Below are positions 17,872-26,301 of a DNA stretch of 64,000 bases, one piece after another (position 1 is the stretch's first letter; every line of letters begins with the position of its first letter). Origin of the DNA: Chitinophaga eiseniae. GTDB lineage: Bacteria > Bacteroidota > Bacteroidia > Chitinophagales > Chitinophagaceae. The notes under the pieces were generated by a model, which saw nothing but the letters and a program-made list of their open reading frames with translations, did not search any database and was not told where the DNA came from. The position numbers and the translations under genes are program-made. The DNA lies in assembly GCF_900167135.1 (NCBI RefSeq), contig NZ_FUWZ01000006.1, positions 518,523-582,522 of the forward strand, given 5' to 3'.

Positions 17872-18957
17872 TTACGAGGCAGGCAATGTGCCGGCCGCCT
17901 GACGGAAAGCGCTCGGCGACATGCCGGTTGTTTCCCTGAAAACATTGTTAAAAGTGGTCTTTGAATTAAATCCGGCTTCGTAGGCAATTGCCAGCATATT
18001 CAGGTGTGCATGACTGGGTGCCAGCAATAATTGTTTTACGCAGGTTACCCGGTATCCGTTTATATATTGAAAGAAACTTTTCCCATATCCCTGGTTCAGC
18101 AGAAAAGAAAGTGCATGCGTGGAAAGTTCCAGACGAGCCGCCAGTTGCGGAAGTCCCAGGTCACTATCTGTATACAAGGCCTCCTCCTCCATCAGCCTGT
18201 CCAGCTGTTTCATCAATGGAGGTATTTGTTCTGGCGGCAAACGGGGTTTGGACATTGCGGGTGACAACGCTGGTGCGGCGATGCTGTTCCCTGCTATCTC
18301 CTGGTGACGGAAAGCACAATAGCTGATAACGTATATGGCCAGCAGGTAGCCCTGCGCTGTATAGGGCAACAGGTACCGGACACCTTGAAATAGCTGGTTA
18401 AACCAAATAAGTATCATACCCGCCGTTCCCCATAAAAGATACTTCAGCCATCGCAGATCAGCAGTGCGTTTGTAACGCCTCAGCAACCGGTAAGACATGG
18501 CCCAATAGACCACCAGTTGTAATTTTACAGACACGCCTATCAGCAGCCCCAGATAACGCGACAATGCCGTTCCCGGGGGCACCAGCGGCGGCAAAGGCCA
18601 GCGGATGCCCGCCAGCGACAACAAATATGGCAGCATCATGCCTGCGAACAACAAAGCCGGTATCATATGAAGACTGTCGTACCACGATAATTTTCTTTCC
18701 GGGATTAAAAGGAAGGATACCGATAATAGCAATGCCGGTGCCATCAACAGCCGGTCCAGTTCCAGCACCGGCACCAGCCATACATATCGTTCCGCCAATG
18801 CCGTATGTTCCGCAATAAATGCCAGCAGTGCAGACCCCACGCAGAAGAGGAATATAGCCAGCCAGCGGTTGCCAACTGCGTTTGTCCGTCCGGGGTGGGC
18901 CATCAGTAAAAAAGACAGCAAAAAGATACTGCCACAGGTGAAAGTATAAAAAACCAT
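17872..18957 (-). CDS. Membrane-anchored AraC-family regulator
   Basis: 361 residues. The first ~220 residues contain about seven hydrophobic segments; the C-terminal ~100 residues are an AraC/XylS DNA-binding domain with two helix-turn-helices (LPQLAARLELSTHALSFLLN and the NMLAIAYEAGFNSKTTFNNV signature) ending with GMSPSAFRQ. Such proteins are thought to sense signals at the membrane and act directly on DNA. A 32-bp dyad lies immediately upstream of its start codon and could be an autoregulatory site or an mRNA hairpin. Confidence 0.88.
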   Translation of the reverse strand: MVFYTFTCGSIFLLSFLLMAHPGRTNAVGNRWLAIFLFCVGSALLAFIAEHTALAERYVWLVPVLELDRLLMAPALLLSVSFLLIPERKLSWYDSLHMIPALLFAGMMLPYLLSLAGIRWPLPPLVPPGTALSRYLGLLIGVSVKLQLVVYWAMSYRLLRRYKRTADLRWLKYLLWGTAGMILIWFNQLFQGVRYLLPYTAQGYLLAIYVISYCAFRHQEIAGNSIAAPALSPAMSKPRLPPEQIPPLMKQLDRLMEEEALYTDSDLGLPQLAARLELSTHALSFLLNQGYGKSFFQYINGYRVTCVKQLLLAPSHAHLNMLAIAYEAGFNSKTTFNNVFRETTGMSPSAFRQAAGTLPAS

Positions 18958-18962
18958 ATGGA

Positions 18963-18994
18963 GCCGGTATTATCTTAGTAAGATAAATACCGGC
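18963..18994. promoter_or_regulatory. Near-perfect 32-bp dyad before the membrane AraC gene
   Basis: Arms GCCGGTATT/AATACCGGC (18963-18971 and 18986-18994) enclose ATCTTA/TAAGAT, with only one looped base and one bulged base. It lies 5 bp upstream of the AraC-type start codon and 23 bp past the glycosyltransferase stop. It lacks a T-run on the minus strand, so it is a weaker terminator candidate and could be an operator or a translation-affecting hairpin. Confidence 0.5.
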
Positions 18995-19017
18995 CCTTTT
19001 TCCATAAATGGATAACG

Positions 19018-20889
19018 TTATTTACAATACGTCTTCAACAACTGTCCCGCCTGCTGAGCTCCTAATATTGCAGCCTGTTGCAGATCAGGACAGGCTTTGG
19101 CCCGATCATTCATCATCAGCCAGCTTACCCCGCGGCCCAGGTACAGGTCCGGCTCAGAGGGTTTCAATGCCATTGCCGCCGTGAAATCACTCACGGATTG
19201 CTGCAGGTTTTTCTTACGGTCACGTTCGTACACGCCCTTAAAATACAGCAGCCGTTCGTTTTTCGGGTATACCTGTACCAGCGCCTGAAAGAAACGGTCA
19301 TTGTCTGCCATCTGTGGCCAGAGCTTCACAAACAACACCGCCAGCGCCTCCTTGTTAGGATTCTGGATGACATAGACCGGTGAAAAGGTGCTGTCATTCA
19401 GGAAGTGGGTGATCGGCACATTCGTATAGTTCTCCCCGGTATAATGCGACTCCCATACAATCAGCTGGCCCGGCTGCATCACCGCCTTACTCCGCGCAGA
19501 TATCTCCCCGGTATGCGTCGTATCATCAGGATGACGGCGGGATGCCCAGAAGTACCACGGATGGTTGCAGTACACTTTGTGGTCACGCAGCGGCCCTTCT
19601 CCTAAAAAAGCGGTCATACCGTTCATCCCCCACCGCTCTTCGTTACCATGGCTCGCAGGATTTTCATAATAAAGCGTAAACGCCACCTGCCAGATCAACA
19701 ATGCCAGAGCCATGACCAAAGGCGGGCGGCCTTTTTTTGCAAACACCGGCAAAACGGCCAGCAGACAACAAACCAGCAAAGCATTAAAAATCATATAGTC
19801 TTTCTTGTCAGGATTGTAGGTCTGTCTTAAATGCAGCTCGTTGGTAAAACACAGCCACCCGATGAGCACCATGAAAACAACATATATCCATAGCTCCCGG
19901 CGGTCAGGGGGCTTGACCACCTTTTTACCTTTGGCGACAGGCACATCGAACATGGCCCACCAGTAATTGAAGCCATACACACAGATCACCGCTGCAAAAG
20001 GCGCCAGGGTGATCAGGTTACGCAGCGCCCCGCCGGATTGACCCAGGTCCATGAACACCGCAAAACCGACATAGATCAGGAAGCCAACGGTGAACTGCAA
20101 AAGGATAAAGTAATCGGCGAACATCTTCTTTAAATGCTCCAGGTATCCCCAAACAAAAAAGAAAAAAGCCACCGGTCCCAGCACATACACGTATTTGCCG
20201 ATATGATGCGTGAGGCTGACACGGTCATAGCGGTTTTTCTTCCCGCCACTGGCCAGTATTTCCTGCACCAAAGCCAGCGGCTGACCGGTAAATACATACA
20301 GGCCGAGCCCCCACGCGGCCAGCCCCGCTCCCAGCAACGGAATATAGCGGTACATACGTTGCTGCACCAACGGAAATAACCAGAAAGGCAGAAACAACAC
20401 GCCCTCCGGGCGGGCCAGCGGTAACAGCCCTCCTACCAGCGCAAACCAGCCAAACTGTTTGCGGTAGAAAAAATAGATCCCGAGGCAGATCAAAAAAGAG
20501 GCCAACGGCTCCGTCATAGCATCTCTCGAAATACCAAACAAAAAAGTCTGGAACAACAGAAAAACCATGACAACAATAGCATGAGGCACCCCTTTATGCT
20601 TCAGCGCTTTGTACAACAGGATACCGGAGCCTGCTGTCAGCAGCACCATCGTCATCACCGCCCCCATTCTGCCAAAGAGCTGTACCGGCAGGTAAAACAG
20701 CACCACAAACAATGGCCTGTTCCAGGAAGAAAAAAACTGCTTCGGATGAAAGCGTGCATCCTGTACGTTCAGGAAACGGCTGATGGCATCATCGTCCCAG
20801 GTGTAATTGGACGACTGCGACCAAACCAGGGAGATCAGCACAAACACAAGCGCGCATATCAGATAATCGTATTGTTGCCATTTTTTCAT
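19018..20889 (-). CDS. GT-C type membrane glycosyltransferase with C-terminal TPR-like region
   Basis: 623 residues. The first ~410 residues hold about ten to twelve hydrophobic segments. The acidic motif WDDDAISRF in the first external loop (residues 31-39) matches the catalytic Asp position of GT-C (PMT/ArnT-like) enzymes, which use polyprenyl-phosphate sugars. Soluble C-terminal residues ~415-623 end in TPR-like helices (PSEPDLYLGRGVSWLMMNDR). Its ATG overlaps the stop of the upstream FAD oxidoreductase by four bases, so the two are translationally coupled and may act in one envelope-glycan pathway. Confidence 0.75.
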   Translation of the reverse strand: MKKWQQYDYLICALVFVLISLVWSQSSNYTWDDDAISRFLNVQDARFHPKQFFSSWNRPLFVVLFYLPVQLFGRMGAVMTMVLLTAGSGILLYKALKHKGVPHAIVVMVFLLFQTFLFGISRDAMTEPLASFLICLGIYFFYRKQFGWFALVGGLLPLARPEGVLFLPFWLFPLVQQRMYRYIPLLGAGLAAWGLGLYVFTGQPLALVQEILASGGKKNRYDRVSLTHHIGKYVYVLGPVAFFFFVWGYLEHLKKMFADYFILLQFTVGFLIYVGFAVFMDLGQSGGALRNLITLAPFAAVICVYGFNYWWAMFDVPVAKGKKVVKPPDRRELWIYVVFMVLIGWLCFTNELHLRQTYNPDKKDYMIFNALLVCCLLAVLPVFAKKGRPPLVMALALLIWQVAFTLYYENPASHGNEERWGMNGMTAFLGEGPLRDHKVYCNHPWYFWASRRHPDDTTHTGEISARSKAVMQPGQLIVWESHYTGENYTNVPITHFLNDSTFSPVYVIQNPNKEALAVLFVKLWPQMADNDRFFQALVQVYPKNERLLYFKGVYERDRKKNLQQSVSDFTAAMALKPSEPDLYLGRGVSWLMMNDRAKACPDLQQAAILGAQQAGQLLKTYCK

Positions 20890-22445
20890 ACCGCCTGTTT
20901 TTCTTCGTGATATTCCTGTTCAGTATTGATGTCCCAGATATTGTCCCTTCCGGTAACGCCCTGGACGATATTGTCTACCGCCGTCATGGCCGTTAACATA
21001 GAGTGGTCGGCATTGTTGTATTTGTGCATACCGTTACGGCCAACGAGAAACAGGTTACTGATGGTATCGGTATAAGCCCGCAGCTCATTGAACTGCTGGT
21101 AGGTGCCGAAATAAGCCGGATAGGTTTTCTTCATGCGTACGAGCGTGCTGTCGCGCACATCTTCCCGCCGGATGATACCGATTTTCTCCAGTTCATCGAT
21201 GCCAAAGTTAATAAAGCGCTGATCATCCATGCTCCAAAGTTCGTCGCCTTCGTTGCAAAAGTACTCCAGCCCTATCCATACGCGATCCGGATCACTGACC
21301 ATGAAAGGGCTCCAGTTGTTGAAGATCTGCAACCGGCCCACTTTTACATCGTTTTCCTGAATGTAGATCCAGTTGTCTTTTATAAGTCCCTGTTCCTGTT
21401 CTATGACCAGTTTATCCAGCAGCAGCCCTACCGTTACAAAATCACGGTATTCCAGACCGGCGGCGATATCCCGCACCCGTGGCGGTACTGGTCCGTCCAT
21501 GGCCGCCACCAGGTCTTTTACCGGCATGGTGGAGAAAAAGTATTCGCCCAGAAAACACTGCGTGGCCGTATCTGCACCGGTGATCCTGTCTGCCGTCATG
21601 CGGATGCCTTTTACTTCCTGATGCAGGTGTATTTCGCCTCCCATGGCTTTAATCCGCTCCGCTACTTCTTCCCAGAGCTGCCCGGGACCGAATTTAGGAT
21701 ACAGAAAACGCTCTATCAGGCTTGTTTCGGTTTGTTTCTGATGGATATCCGCCGGTGTTTTGCGGGCTGTCAGCTGCTGCAGGGCGTGCCGCACCGTTTT
21801 GGACACCGAGAGTTTTTTGATCCGCTGATGTCCCCATGCGGCATCTATTTCATGACAGGGCTTTCCCCATACTTTCTCCGTATAGTCTTTGAAGAAAGTT
21901 TTATACAGCACTTTTCCGAAACGTTTGATAAAAAAATCTTCCAGCGTTTTTTCGGTTTTCCGGTTGAAAATACGGGTATACCCATACGACATCATGATGC
22001 TGCAGAGCCTTAACAGGCCCAGCTTTGAGATGGTGCTCATAGACATCGTGAGCGGGTAAAGGAACAGCTTTCGCTGGTAGTAAATTCTGGAGAGCCGGTC
22101 CCGGATAAGCATCACCAGGTCGGGATGCTGCGGGGTTTGTTGTTTGGCTGACATCTTTAAAGTTCTTTCTTTTTGCTGGTAGGCGATGCGTACCTGGTCG
22201 GCCGGAGCGCCGATAGGCATCACCTGCAGCCACCAGTCCATTACCCGGTCTGACTTGGAAAAGAAACGGTGGCCGCCGATGTCGATGCGGTTGCCTTTAT
22301 AGCGAACGGTTTTTGAAATGCCGCCGATATCGCCGGACATTTCAAGGATGACAGGTTTAATGTCTGTACGGGTAAGCAGTTCGTAGGCCGCTGTCAGTCC
22401 TGCCGGACCTGCGCCGATAATAATTGCTGTTTTTTTGTCTGTCAT
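20886..22445 (-). CDS. FAD-dependent oxidoreductase, UDP-galactopyranose-mutase-like
   Basis: 519 residues starting with an FAD/NAD-binding beta-alpha-beta motif (AIIIGAGPAGLTAAYELL) followed by the ribityl-binding GGISKTVRYKGNRIDIGGHRF block seen in amine-oxidase and UDP-galactopyranose-mutase-like proteins. The C-terminal LVGRNGMHKYNNADHSMLTA motif is the usual FAD-closing segment and also fits that group. Close homologues typically sit in polysaccharide or glycolipid loci. It is translationally coupled to a membrane glycosyltransferase, supporting a role in preparing or modifying a lipid-linked sugar; the reaction is not proven. Confidence 0.78.
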   Translation of the reverse strand: MTDKKTAIIIGAGPAGLTAAYELLTRTDIKPVILEMSGDIGGISKTVRYKGNRIDIGGHRFFSKSDRVMDWWLQVMPIGAPADQVRIAYQQKERTLKMSAKQQTPQHPDLVMLIRDRLSRIYYQRKLFLYPLTMSMSTISKLGLLRLCSIMMSYGYTRIFNRKTEKTLEDFFIKRFGKVLYKTFFKDYTEKVWGKPCHEIDAAWGHQRIKKLSVSKTVRHALQQLTARKTPADIHQKQTETSLIERFLYPKFGPGQLWEEVAERIKAMGGEIHLHQEVKGIRMTADRITGADTATQCFLGEYFFSTMPVKDLVAAMDGPVPPRVRDIAAGLEYRDFVTVGLLLDKLVIEQEQGLIKDNWIYIQENDVKVGRLQIFNNWSPFMVSDPDRVWIGLEYFCNEGDELWSMDDQRFINFGIDELEKIGIIRREDVRDSTLVRMKKTYPAYFGTYQQFNELRAYTDTISNLFLVGRNGMHKYNNADHSMLTAMTAVDNIVQGVTGRDNIWDINTEQEYHEEKQAV

Positions 22446-22608
22446 GGCGGAAATAGCTAAGCGGAATCATCACTTTCTCTCAGCACTATTTCTGTTGACA
22501 AACGGCAGGCATCTCCCTAAAAACCTAATGGTCACCACTAACAGGTACCATGGCAAGAAAAGGAGCCTGACAGCAGCTTTCCAGCATAATATAGCATAAT
22601 AAAAAGCA

Positions 22609-22696
22609 CGTTCCATCATCATAAAATATTCGTGATACAGCCTGCGCGGGGGCCGGTAATGTTAACTAACTGCCACTAATACACGATGATGGAACG
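22609..22696. repeat. 12-bp inverted repeat, 64 bp apart
   Basis: CGTTCCATCATC at 22609-22620 is the exact reverse complement of GATGATGGAACG at 22685-22696. It could be a pair of regulator sites, the stem of a structured leader, or the relic of a mobile element's ends. Confidence 0.5.
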
Positions 22697-22711
22697 ATAC
22701 CCTTATACGGG

Positions 22712-22741
22712 GGCAAAAAAATCCGGGAAATTTTTCCCGGA
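22712..22741 (-). terminator. Terminator after the DUF6882-like gene
   Basis: A 9-bp stem (TCCGGGAAA with TTTCCCGGA) is followed on the minus strand by ATTTTTTTGCC. It lies 9 bp beyond the stop of the gene at 22750-23424. Confidence 0.75.
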
Positions 22742-22749
22742 CTGATTTT

Positions 22750-23424
22750 TTAGGAGAGGGTGCCATTGAGGCTGGCGAGCCGGCTAAGTTCGTCGAACGT
22801 GGCGACGATCGTGCTGCCGTTGTAGGTGGCCGATAGTTCCTTGTCTTTCGTCGTCACCTGGAAAGCTTTGGCGTTCAGGTAACTGGACAATGCCTGCTGA
22901 TGGTCCATTTCAAACAGGGAGATCAGCTGCGGAAAAACGGTCAGCACCCGTTGCGGAGCATCGGTACGCGTTTTGTCAATCACGTCGCTCTGGATGGTCA
23001 CCAGCAACGCGCCGCTGCCATAGTCGGCCACGTAATAGGCGCTGGCATCAAACATACCGGAAGCTATCAGTCCGATATAGTGTACATCATTCACAGAGCC
23101 GTCGAACTGGCTGGTGGTGAATAGAGGCAGCTGGTGCGCTTCACCGTAGGCTTTCAGTTGCGCAGCCTGCTGCAGCAGGTTTTCCGGGATGTTGGACTGG
23201 GTATTGGCCCAACCCCAGAGGAAGGTTTCAGACGAATGGGAGAAAGTGCCCAGTATCTGGATGGGGAACGTCAGTTGATCGCCGAAACTGATGACGCCTT
23301 CATTGAGATCGGCATTCCAGTTGTTGTTGCCGATAAGGGCGGACAGATCATTTTGTTTATCCAGTGCAATACCGCCGTATTGTGCGATGAGGTCCTCCGC
23401 GGACAGGGCTGTTGAATCGGACAT
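22750..23424 (-). CDS. DUF6882-like soluble protein
   Basis: 224 residues, no signal peptide. The central stretch (ILGTFSHSSETFLWGWANTQ) resembles DUF6882 proteins, a family without known function. A possible promoter lies just upstream (minus-strand TATCTTGA near 23451-23458, partial match to TAnnTTTG). Neighbours are unrelated, so context gives no hint. Confidence 0.6.
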   Translation of the reverse strand: MSDSTALSAEDLIAQYGGIALDKQNDLSALIGNNNWNADLNEGVISFGDQLTFPIQILGTFSHSSETFLWGWANTQSNIPENLLQQAAQLKAYGEAHQLPLFTTSQFDGSVNDVHYIGLIASGMFDASAYYVADYGSGALLVTIQSDVIDKTRTDAPQRVLTVFPQLISLFEMDHQQALSSYLNAKAFQVTTKDKELSATYNGSTIVATFDELSRLASLNGTLS

Positions 23425-23527
23425 TTTACTTCTGTTTTACTATTCGCGGTCAAGATACGTCATTTAACGGGATTGCTGTAAACTATACCCTGTATTTCCC
23501 CCCGACTGGCATCAGGAAGTCATGTGA

Positions 23528-23770
23528 TTGAAATTATCCAGCGGCCCCGAACGGGGAAAAGGATATGGCAGAAAGGCCATTGGCCTTGTGCTGCGCAACC
23601 TCGCCGCCCGTAAGATTTACGGGCTGTATACCAGCTGTGGCGAAGGGAAAGCCAGCCCACCGGAATTATACCAGCGCCTGGGCTTTGCGGCTACCGGCGT
23701 CTATTATGATGATGAAGCGGAGATGAAGCTCATCTTCACCGACGCGACTGTGGAGCAACTGTTAAGCTGA
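23528..23770 (+). pseudogene. N-terminally truncated GNAT acetyltransferase
   Basis: An 80-codon frame begins at the GNAT acetyl-CoA loop (RGKGYGRKAIGLVL) and continues through the end of the fold (ELYQRLGFAATGVYYDD). A normal GNAT enzyme has about 80 more residues before this point, and no in-frame coding sequence for them exists upstream; only a TTG could start it. The fragment therefore lacks the substrate-binding half and is most likely a deletion remnant. Its 3' end overlaps the convergent DinB gene by 9 bp. Confidence 0.75.
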
Positions 23771-24274
23771 CAGCAGCTTTTCCCGGATCCCCGCGAGGTG
23801 ATGATCATCATGTTCCGCCACGAAATAAGCCAGGTCGATGACGCGCATCGGCGTTTTTAAACGGGGATGCAACGCGGTGTTGTTCATCTGCGTATCGTCC
23901 AGCGCCTGCAACTTTTTCACCAGCAACGCCCGCTGCTCCCTGAATCGCATCAGCAGTTCCGGGAGCGCGGAGGCGTTATGGTTCGCCTGATGCGTGCGTT
24001 GATTGGTAAGGTCCGCCAGACGCAGCTCCTGCCGGCCTTCAACAAAATCGTCGAAACGGCCGGACCATAAAGGTTCCATATCCGACAGATGCCCAGCCTC
24101 TTCCTGTGCCGACCACTGATCACCGGATTTGTATACCATTACCGCCTCAGCAGCGCCGCGGGTCAGTTCTTCCAGTCTCGCCGGCGTACCCGCGAGGCGT
24201 TCAATGATGTCGGGCATAACGCCATTGTCTGTGATGGCCGGAAACGACCGGTCAAACCATGCTGTCCTTTTCAT
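23762..24274 (-). CDS. DinB-family putative metal-dependent protein
   Basis: 170 residues forming a predicted four-helix bundle. The three metal-ligand histidine positions of DinB/YfiT proteins are visible: EEAGHLSDMEPLW in helix 2 and AEHDDHHLAGI near the C-terminus. Members bind a divalent metal and include thiol transferases; the substrate here is unknown. Its ATG overlaps the stop of the CatB-type acetyltransferase gene by four bases, so both come from one message. Confidence 0.85.
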   Translation of the reverse strand: MKRTAWFDRSFPAITDNGVMPDIIERLAGTPARLEELTRGAAEAVMVYKSGDQWSAQEEAGHLSDMEPLWSGRFDDFVEGRQELRLADLTNQRTHQANHNASALPELLMRFREQRALLVKKLQALDDTQMNNTALHPRLKTPMRVIDLAYFVAEHDDHHLAGIREKLLSA

Positions 24275-24912
24275 CGTGACTGCGATTTATAAAAATCATA
24301 CAATGTTTTGATATCGCTGCTGCAAAGCAATGGCATCGCCGCTTTCAGCATATCGTCGGGCCAGTTCCACCATTCCATTTCCAGCAACCGCGCAATGTCT
24401 TCTTCCGGGAAACGTTTCCGGATCTCTTTGCCAGGGTTACCGCCCACAACGCTGTAAGGCGCCACGTCTTTGGTGATCAGCGCCCTGCTGCCGATGATAG
24501 CGCCATGACCCACTTTCACACCCGGCATGATCACCGCTTCGGTACCTATCCACACGTCGTTGCCGATAACCGTATCGCCGGCCGGCCGGAAGCCGTCAAC
24601 GCTACCTTCAAAGGCAGCTACTTCCGGCATATAAAAAAACGGGAAACTGGATACCCAGTCGTGCCGATGCCCCTGATTGCCCGCCATGATAAATGCCGCG
24701 CCGCTGCCAATGGAACAATAACTTCCGATGATCAGCTTATCTACGTCTGTTCTGTCGGGCATCAGGTATTTGGCGCAATCATCAAAAGAATGACCATGAT
24801 AATAACCTGAGTAATAGCTATAGGCGCCTGCAATAATATTAGGATTGGTAACCTGTTCTGATAATAACTTACCCCGGAAAGGGCTTTCGAAATAATTTTC
24901 CATACTGTTCAT
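24271..24912 (-). CDS. catB: Type B (xenobiotic) acetyltransferase, CatB-like
   Basis: 213 residues, the typical size of type B chloramphenicol acetyltransferases. The N-terminal NYFESPFRGKLL and SYYSGYYHGHSFDDCA segments and the hexapeptide-repeat region (IIGSYCSIGSG, TVIGNDVWIGTEAVIMPGV) closely match CatB/XAT enzymes. The catalytic histidine lies in AGNQGHRHDW. The enzyme would form a trimeric left-handed beta helix and transfer acetyl from acetyl-CoA to chloramphenicol or other hydroxyl acceptors. Whether it gives resistance in this host is unknown. The start could also be ATG three codons in (MENYF). It is coupled to the downstream DinB gene. Confidence 0.9.
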   Translation of the reverse strand: MNSMENYFESPFRGKLLSEQVTNPNIIAGAYSYYSGYYHGHSFDDCAKYLMPDRTDVDKLIIGSYCSIGSGAAFIMAGNQGHRHDWVSSFPFFYMPEVAAFEGSVDGFRPAGDTVIGNDVWIGTEAVIMPGVKVGHGAIIGSRALITKDVAPYSVVGGNPGKEIRKRFPEEDIARLLEMEWWNWPDDMLKAAMPLLCSSDIKTLYDFYKSQSR

Positions 24913-24981
24913 TTTTACATCGGGAACAGCAAGGTACGATTAGTTTACGGGCTGGCGCATATTTTTGTAGGGATTCCGCCG

Positions 24982-25021
24982 TTCAAAAAGCCGGCCCGGT
25001 AGCGACGACCGGGCCGGCTTT
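24982..25021 (-). terminator. Terminator after the NTF2-like gene
   Basis: A perfect 14-bp stem (24987-25000 with 25008-25021, 7-base loop) is followed on the minus strand by further T residues (TTTTTGAAC). It follows the gene at 25031-25411 by 9 bp. Confidence 0.8.
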
Positions 25022-25030
25022 GCGATGTGA

Positions 25031-25411
25031 TTACGCCTTCAGTGAGTCCAGTGCACCAAAAGCATGGTCTATAATGATCTTCCAATGTCCGTCTGCCTGC
25101 CGCTGCATGACCTCTATCCCTTTAGCGCTGATCTTCACCTCGTCGCCATCGGTGATGCTCCATTCGGAGCGGCCTACGGCCACGTCTCCTGTCTGCAGGC
25201 AATACACTGTTTTGATGGCCATCGTTCCATTTACGGACAGGATCGATTTGACGGCCTCTTCAAACTGTTCCTTACCGGATACGACCTTGCCTGGCTCCGG
25301 CACGATGATACCGTTGTAATCGTAGATCTCAAACACCGTATCGATGTTACCGGTGTTGAAAGCCGCCGCCAGCGCGGCATGTACTTCTTCCGCTTTTTCA
25401 GGTAAGTTCAT
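25031..25411 (-). CDS. NTF2/SnoaL-like (DUF4440-type) protein
   Basis: 126 residues with the cone-shaped alpha+beta pattern of the NTF2 superfamily: N-terminal helices (EEVHAALAAAFNTGNIDTVFEIY), a YDYNGIIVPEPGKVVSGKEQF block typical of DUF4440, and a C-terminal strand with GHWKIIIDHAFG. Such proteins bind or convert small molecules in a central pocket. The role here is unknown. It lies 19 bp downstream of the PEP-mutase-like gene and is probably its operon partner. Confidence 0.8.
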   Translation of the reverse strand: MNLPEKAEEVHAALAAAFNTGNIDTVFEIYDYNGIIVPEPGKVVSGKEQFEEAVKSILSVNGTMAIKTVYCLQTGDVAVGRSEWSITDGDEVKISAKGIEVMQRQADGHWKIIIDHAFGALDSLKA

Positions 25412-25430
25412 TTGTCACTTTTTTGTGGGT

Positions 25431-26213
25431 TTAGATAAAAAGAGGTTCAAAACTGCCCATGGCGGTAATAGCATCTGACAGTTGACCGATGCGGTCGTAC
25501 ACATTATTGTACAGGAAAGGACCCATGCTGACACGTTTCACGCCGAGTTTTTCCAGGGTGCCCAATGCAGGAAGGCCGGGTATGCACATCACATTGAGCG
25601 GCAGGCTGGTGCTGCTGACGGCGGCGGTAATGGCCGCTTCTTCCGCGATACAGGGCAGGAAGATGCCGTCTGCGCCGGCTGCTTCGTACAACCGCAACCG
25701 TTGCAATGTTTCCGCTTCCTTATCCGCTACGTTCAGTAAGTAGGTATCGCTGCGCACATTCAGGAAGAGATCTGCTCCGGCGGCAGTGAGCCTGCTGCGG
25801 ACAGCTCCGAGTGTGGCGGCAAAGGAGGCCGCCGGCTGCAACACACGGCCTTCGTTGCCGATGATGGAATCTTCGATGTTAATGCCAGCCACGCCCGCTT
25901 CCAGCAGCCGGGAGATATTGGCGTAGATGGCTTCGGGGGAATCGCCGTAGCCCATTTCAATATCAACGGACAAGGGTATACGCAGAACCGCTGTCATGCG
26001 GCGAACCAGAAACAGGTAATCATCAAAAGGCATCCCTTCTCCGTCTTCATACCCCAGACTGGCGGCCACTGCTGCGCTGGAGGTGCCTGCCGCCGGAAAA
26101 CCTTTCTCCTGGAAACGGCGGGCGCTCTCGGGGTTCCATACGTTGGGCAGCACAAACAATTGGCGTCCCTGATGCAGTTCTTTAAATGTGTTAAATACGG
26201 ATGACATGGTCAT
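25431..26213 (-). CDS. Isocitrate lyase/PEP mutase superfamily protein
   Basis: About 260 residues with a TIM-barrel plan: PNVWNPESARRFQEKGFPAAGTSS at the first strands, SVDIEMGYGDSPEAI carrying metal-ligand acidic residues, then GINIEDSI and a late VKRVSMGP strand. It matches the PEP mutase/isocitrate-lyase group called carboxyphosphonoenolpyruvate-phosphonomutase-like. It lacks the KKCGH-type lyase motif, so it is not isocitrate lyase itself. The start at 26213 (or 26207) is preferred because a promoter element lies at 26253-26260. Confidence 0.85.
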   Translation of the reverse strand: MTMSSVFNTFKELHQGRQLFVLPNVWNPESARRFQEKGFPAAGTSSAAVAASLGYEDGEGMPFDDYLFLVRRMTAVLRIPLSVDIEMGYGDSPEAIYANISRLLEAGVAGINIEDSIIGNEGRVLQPAASFAATLGAVRSRLTAAGADLFLNVRSDTYLLNVADKEAETLQRLRLYEAAGADGIFLPCIAEEAAITAAVSSTSLPLNVMCIPGLPALGTLEKLGVKRVSMGPFLYNNVYDRIGQLSDAITAMGSFEPLFI

Positions 26214-26252
26214 TTCAGTTAAAAATGAGTAAATATTGTTTGTTTGATAACA

Positions 26253-26260
26253 CAAAACTA
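26253..26260 (-). promoter_or_regulatory. -7 promoter element of the PEP-mutase-like operon
   Basis: Minus-strand TAGTTTTG (TAnnTTTG exact), 40 bases upstream of the start codon, with a TTTC 17 bases further upstream as a possible -33. The same AACACAAAACTAC string occurs at the promoter of the VOC gene (29260-29267). Confidence 0.5.
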
Positions 26261-26301
26261 CTGCAGCAGGAAAGCGTGAAATTGTACAGATCGGAACTGT
26301 T

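Larger units (their letters stand above)
22446..22749. other. Gene-free stretch with short repeats
   Basis: About 300 bp without a credible gene. It contains a tandem direct repeat AGCATAAT at 22583-22590 and 22593-22600 (one helical turn apart), a perfect 12-bp inverted repeat at 22609-22620 and 22685-22696, and a terminator hairpin at 22712-22741. It probably carries the control region of the oxidoreductase/glycosyltransferase operon. No clear TAnnTTTG element was found. Confidence 0.55.

Noticed and set aside
21003..22013. Plus-strand 336-codon frame inside the FAD oxidoreductase gene
   Set aside because: Antisense shadow; composition is unlike neighbouring real genes and no motif is visible.
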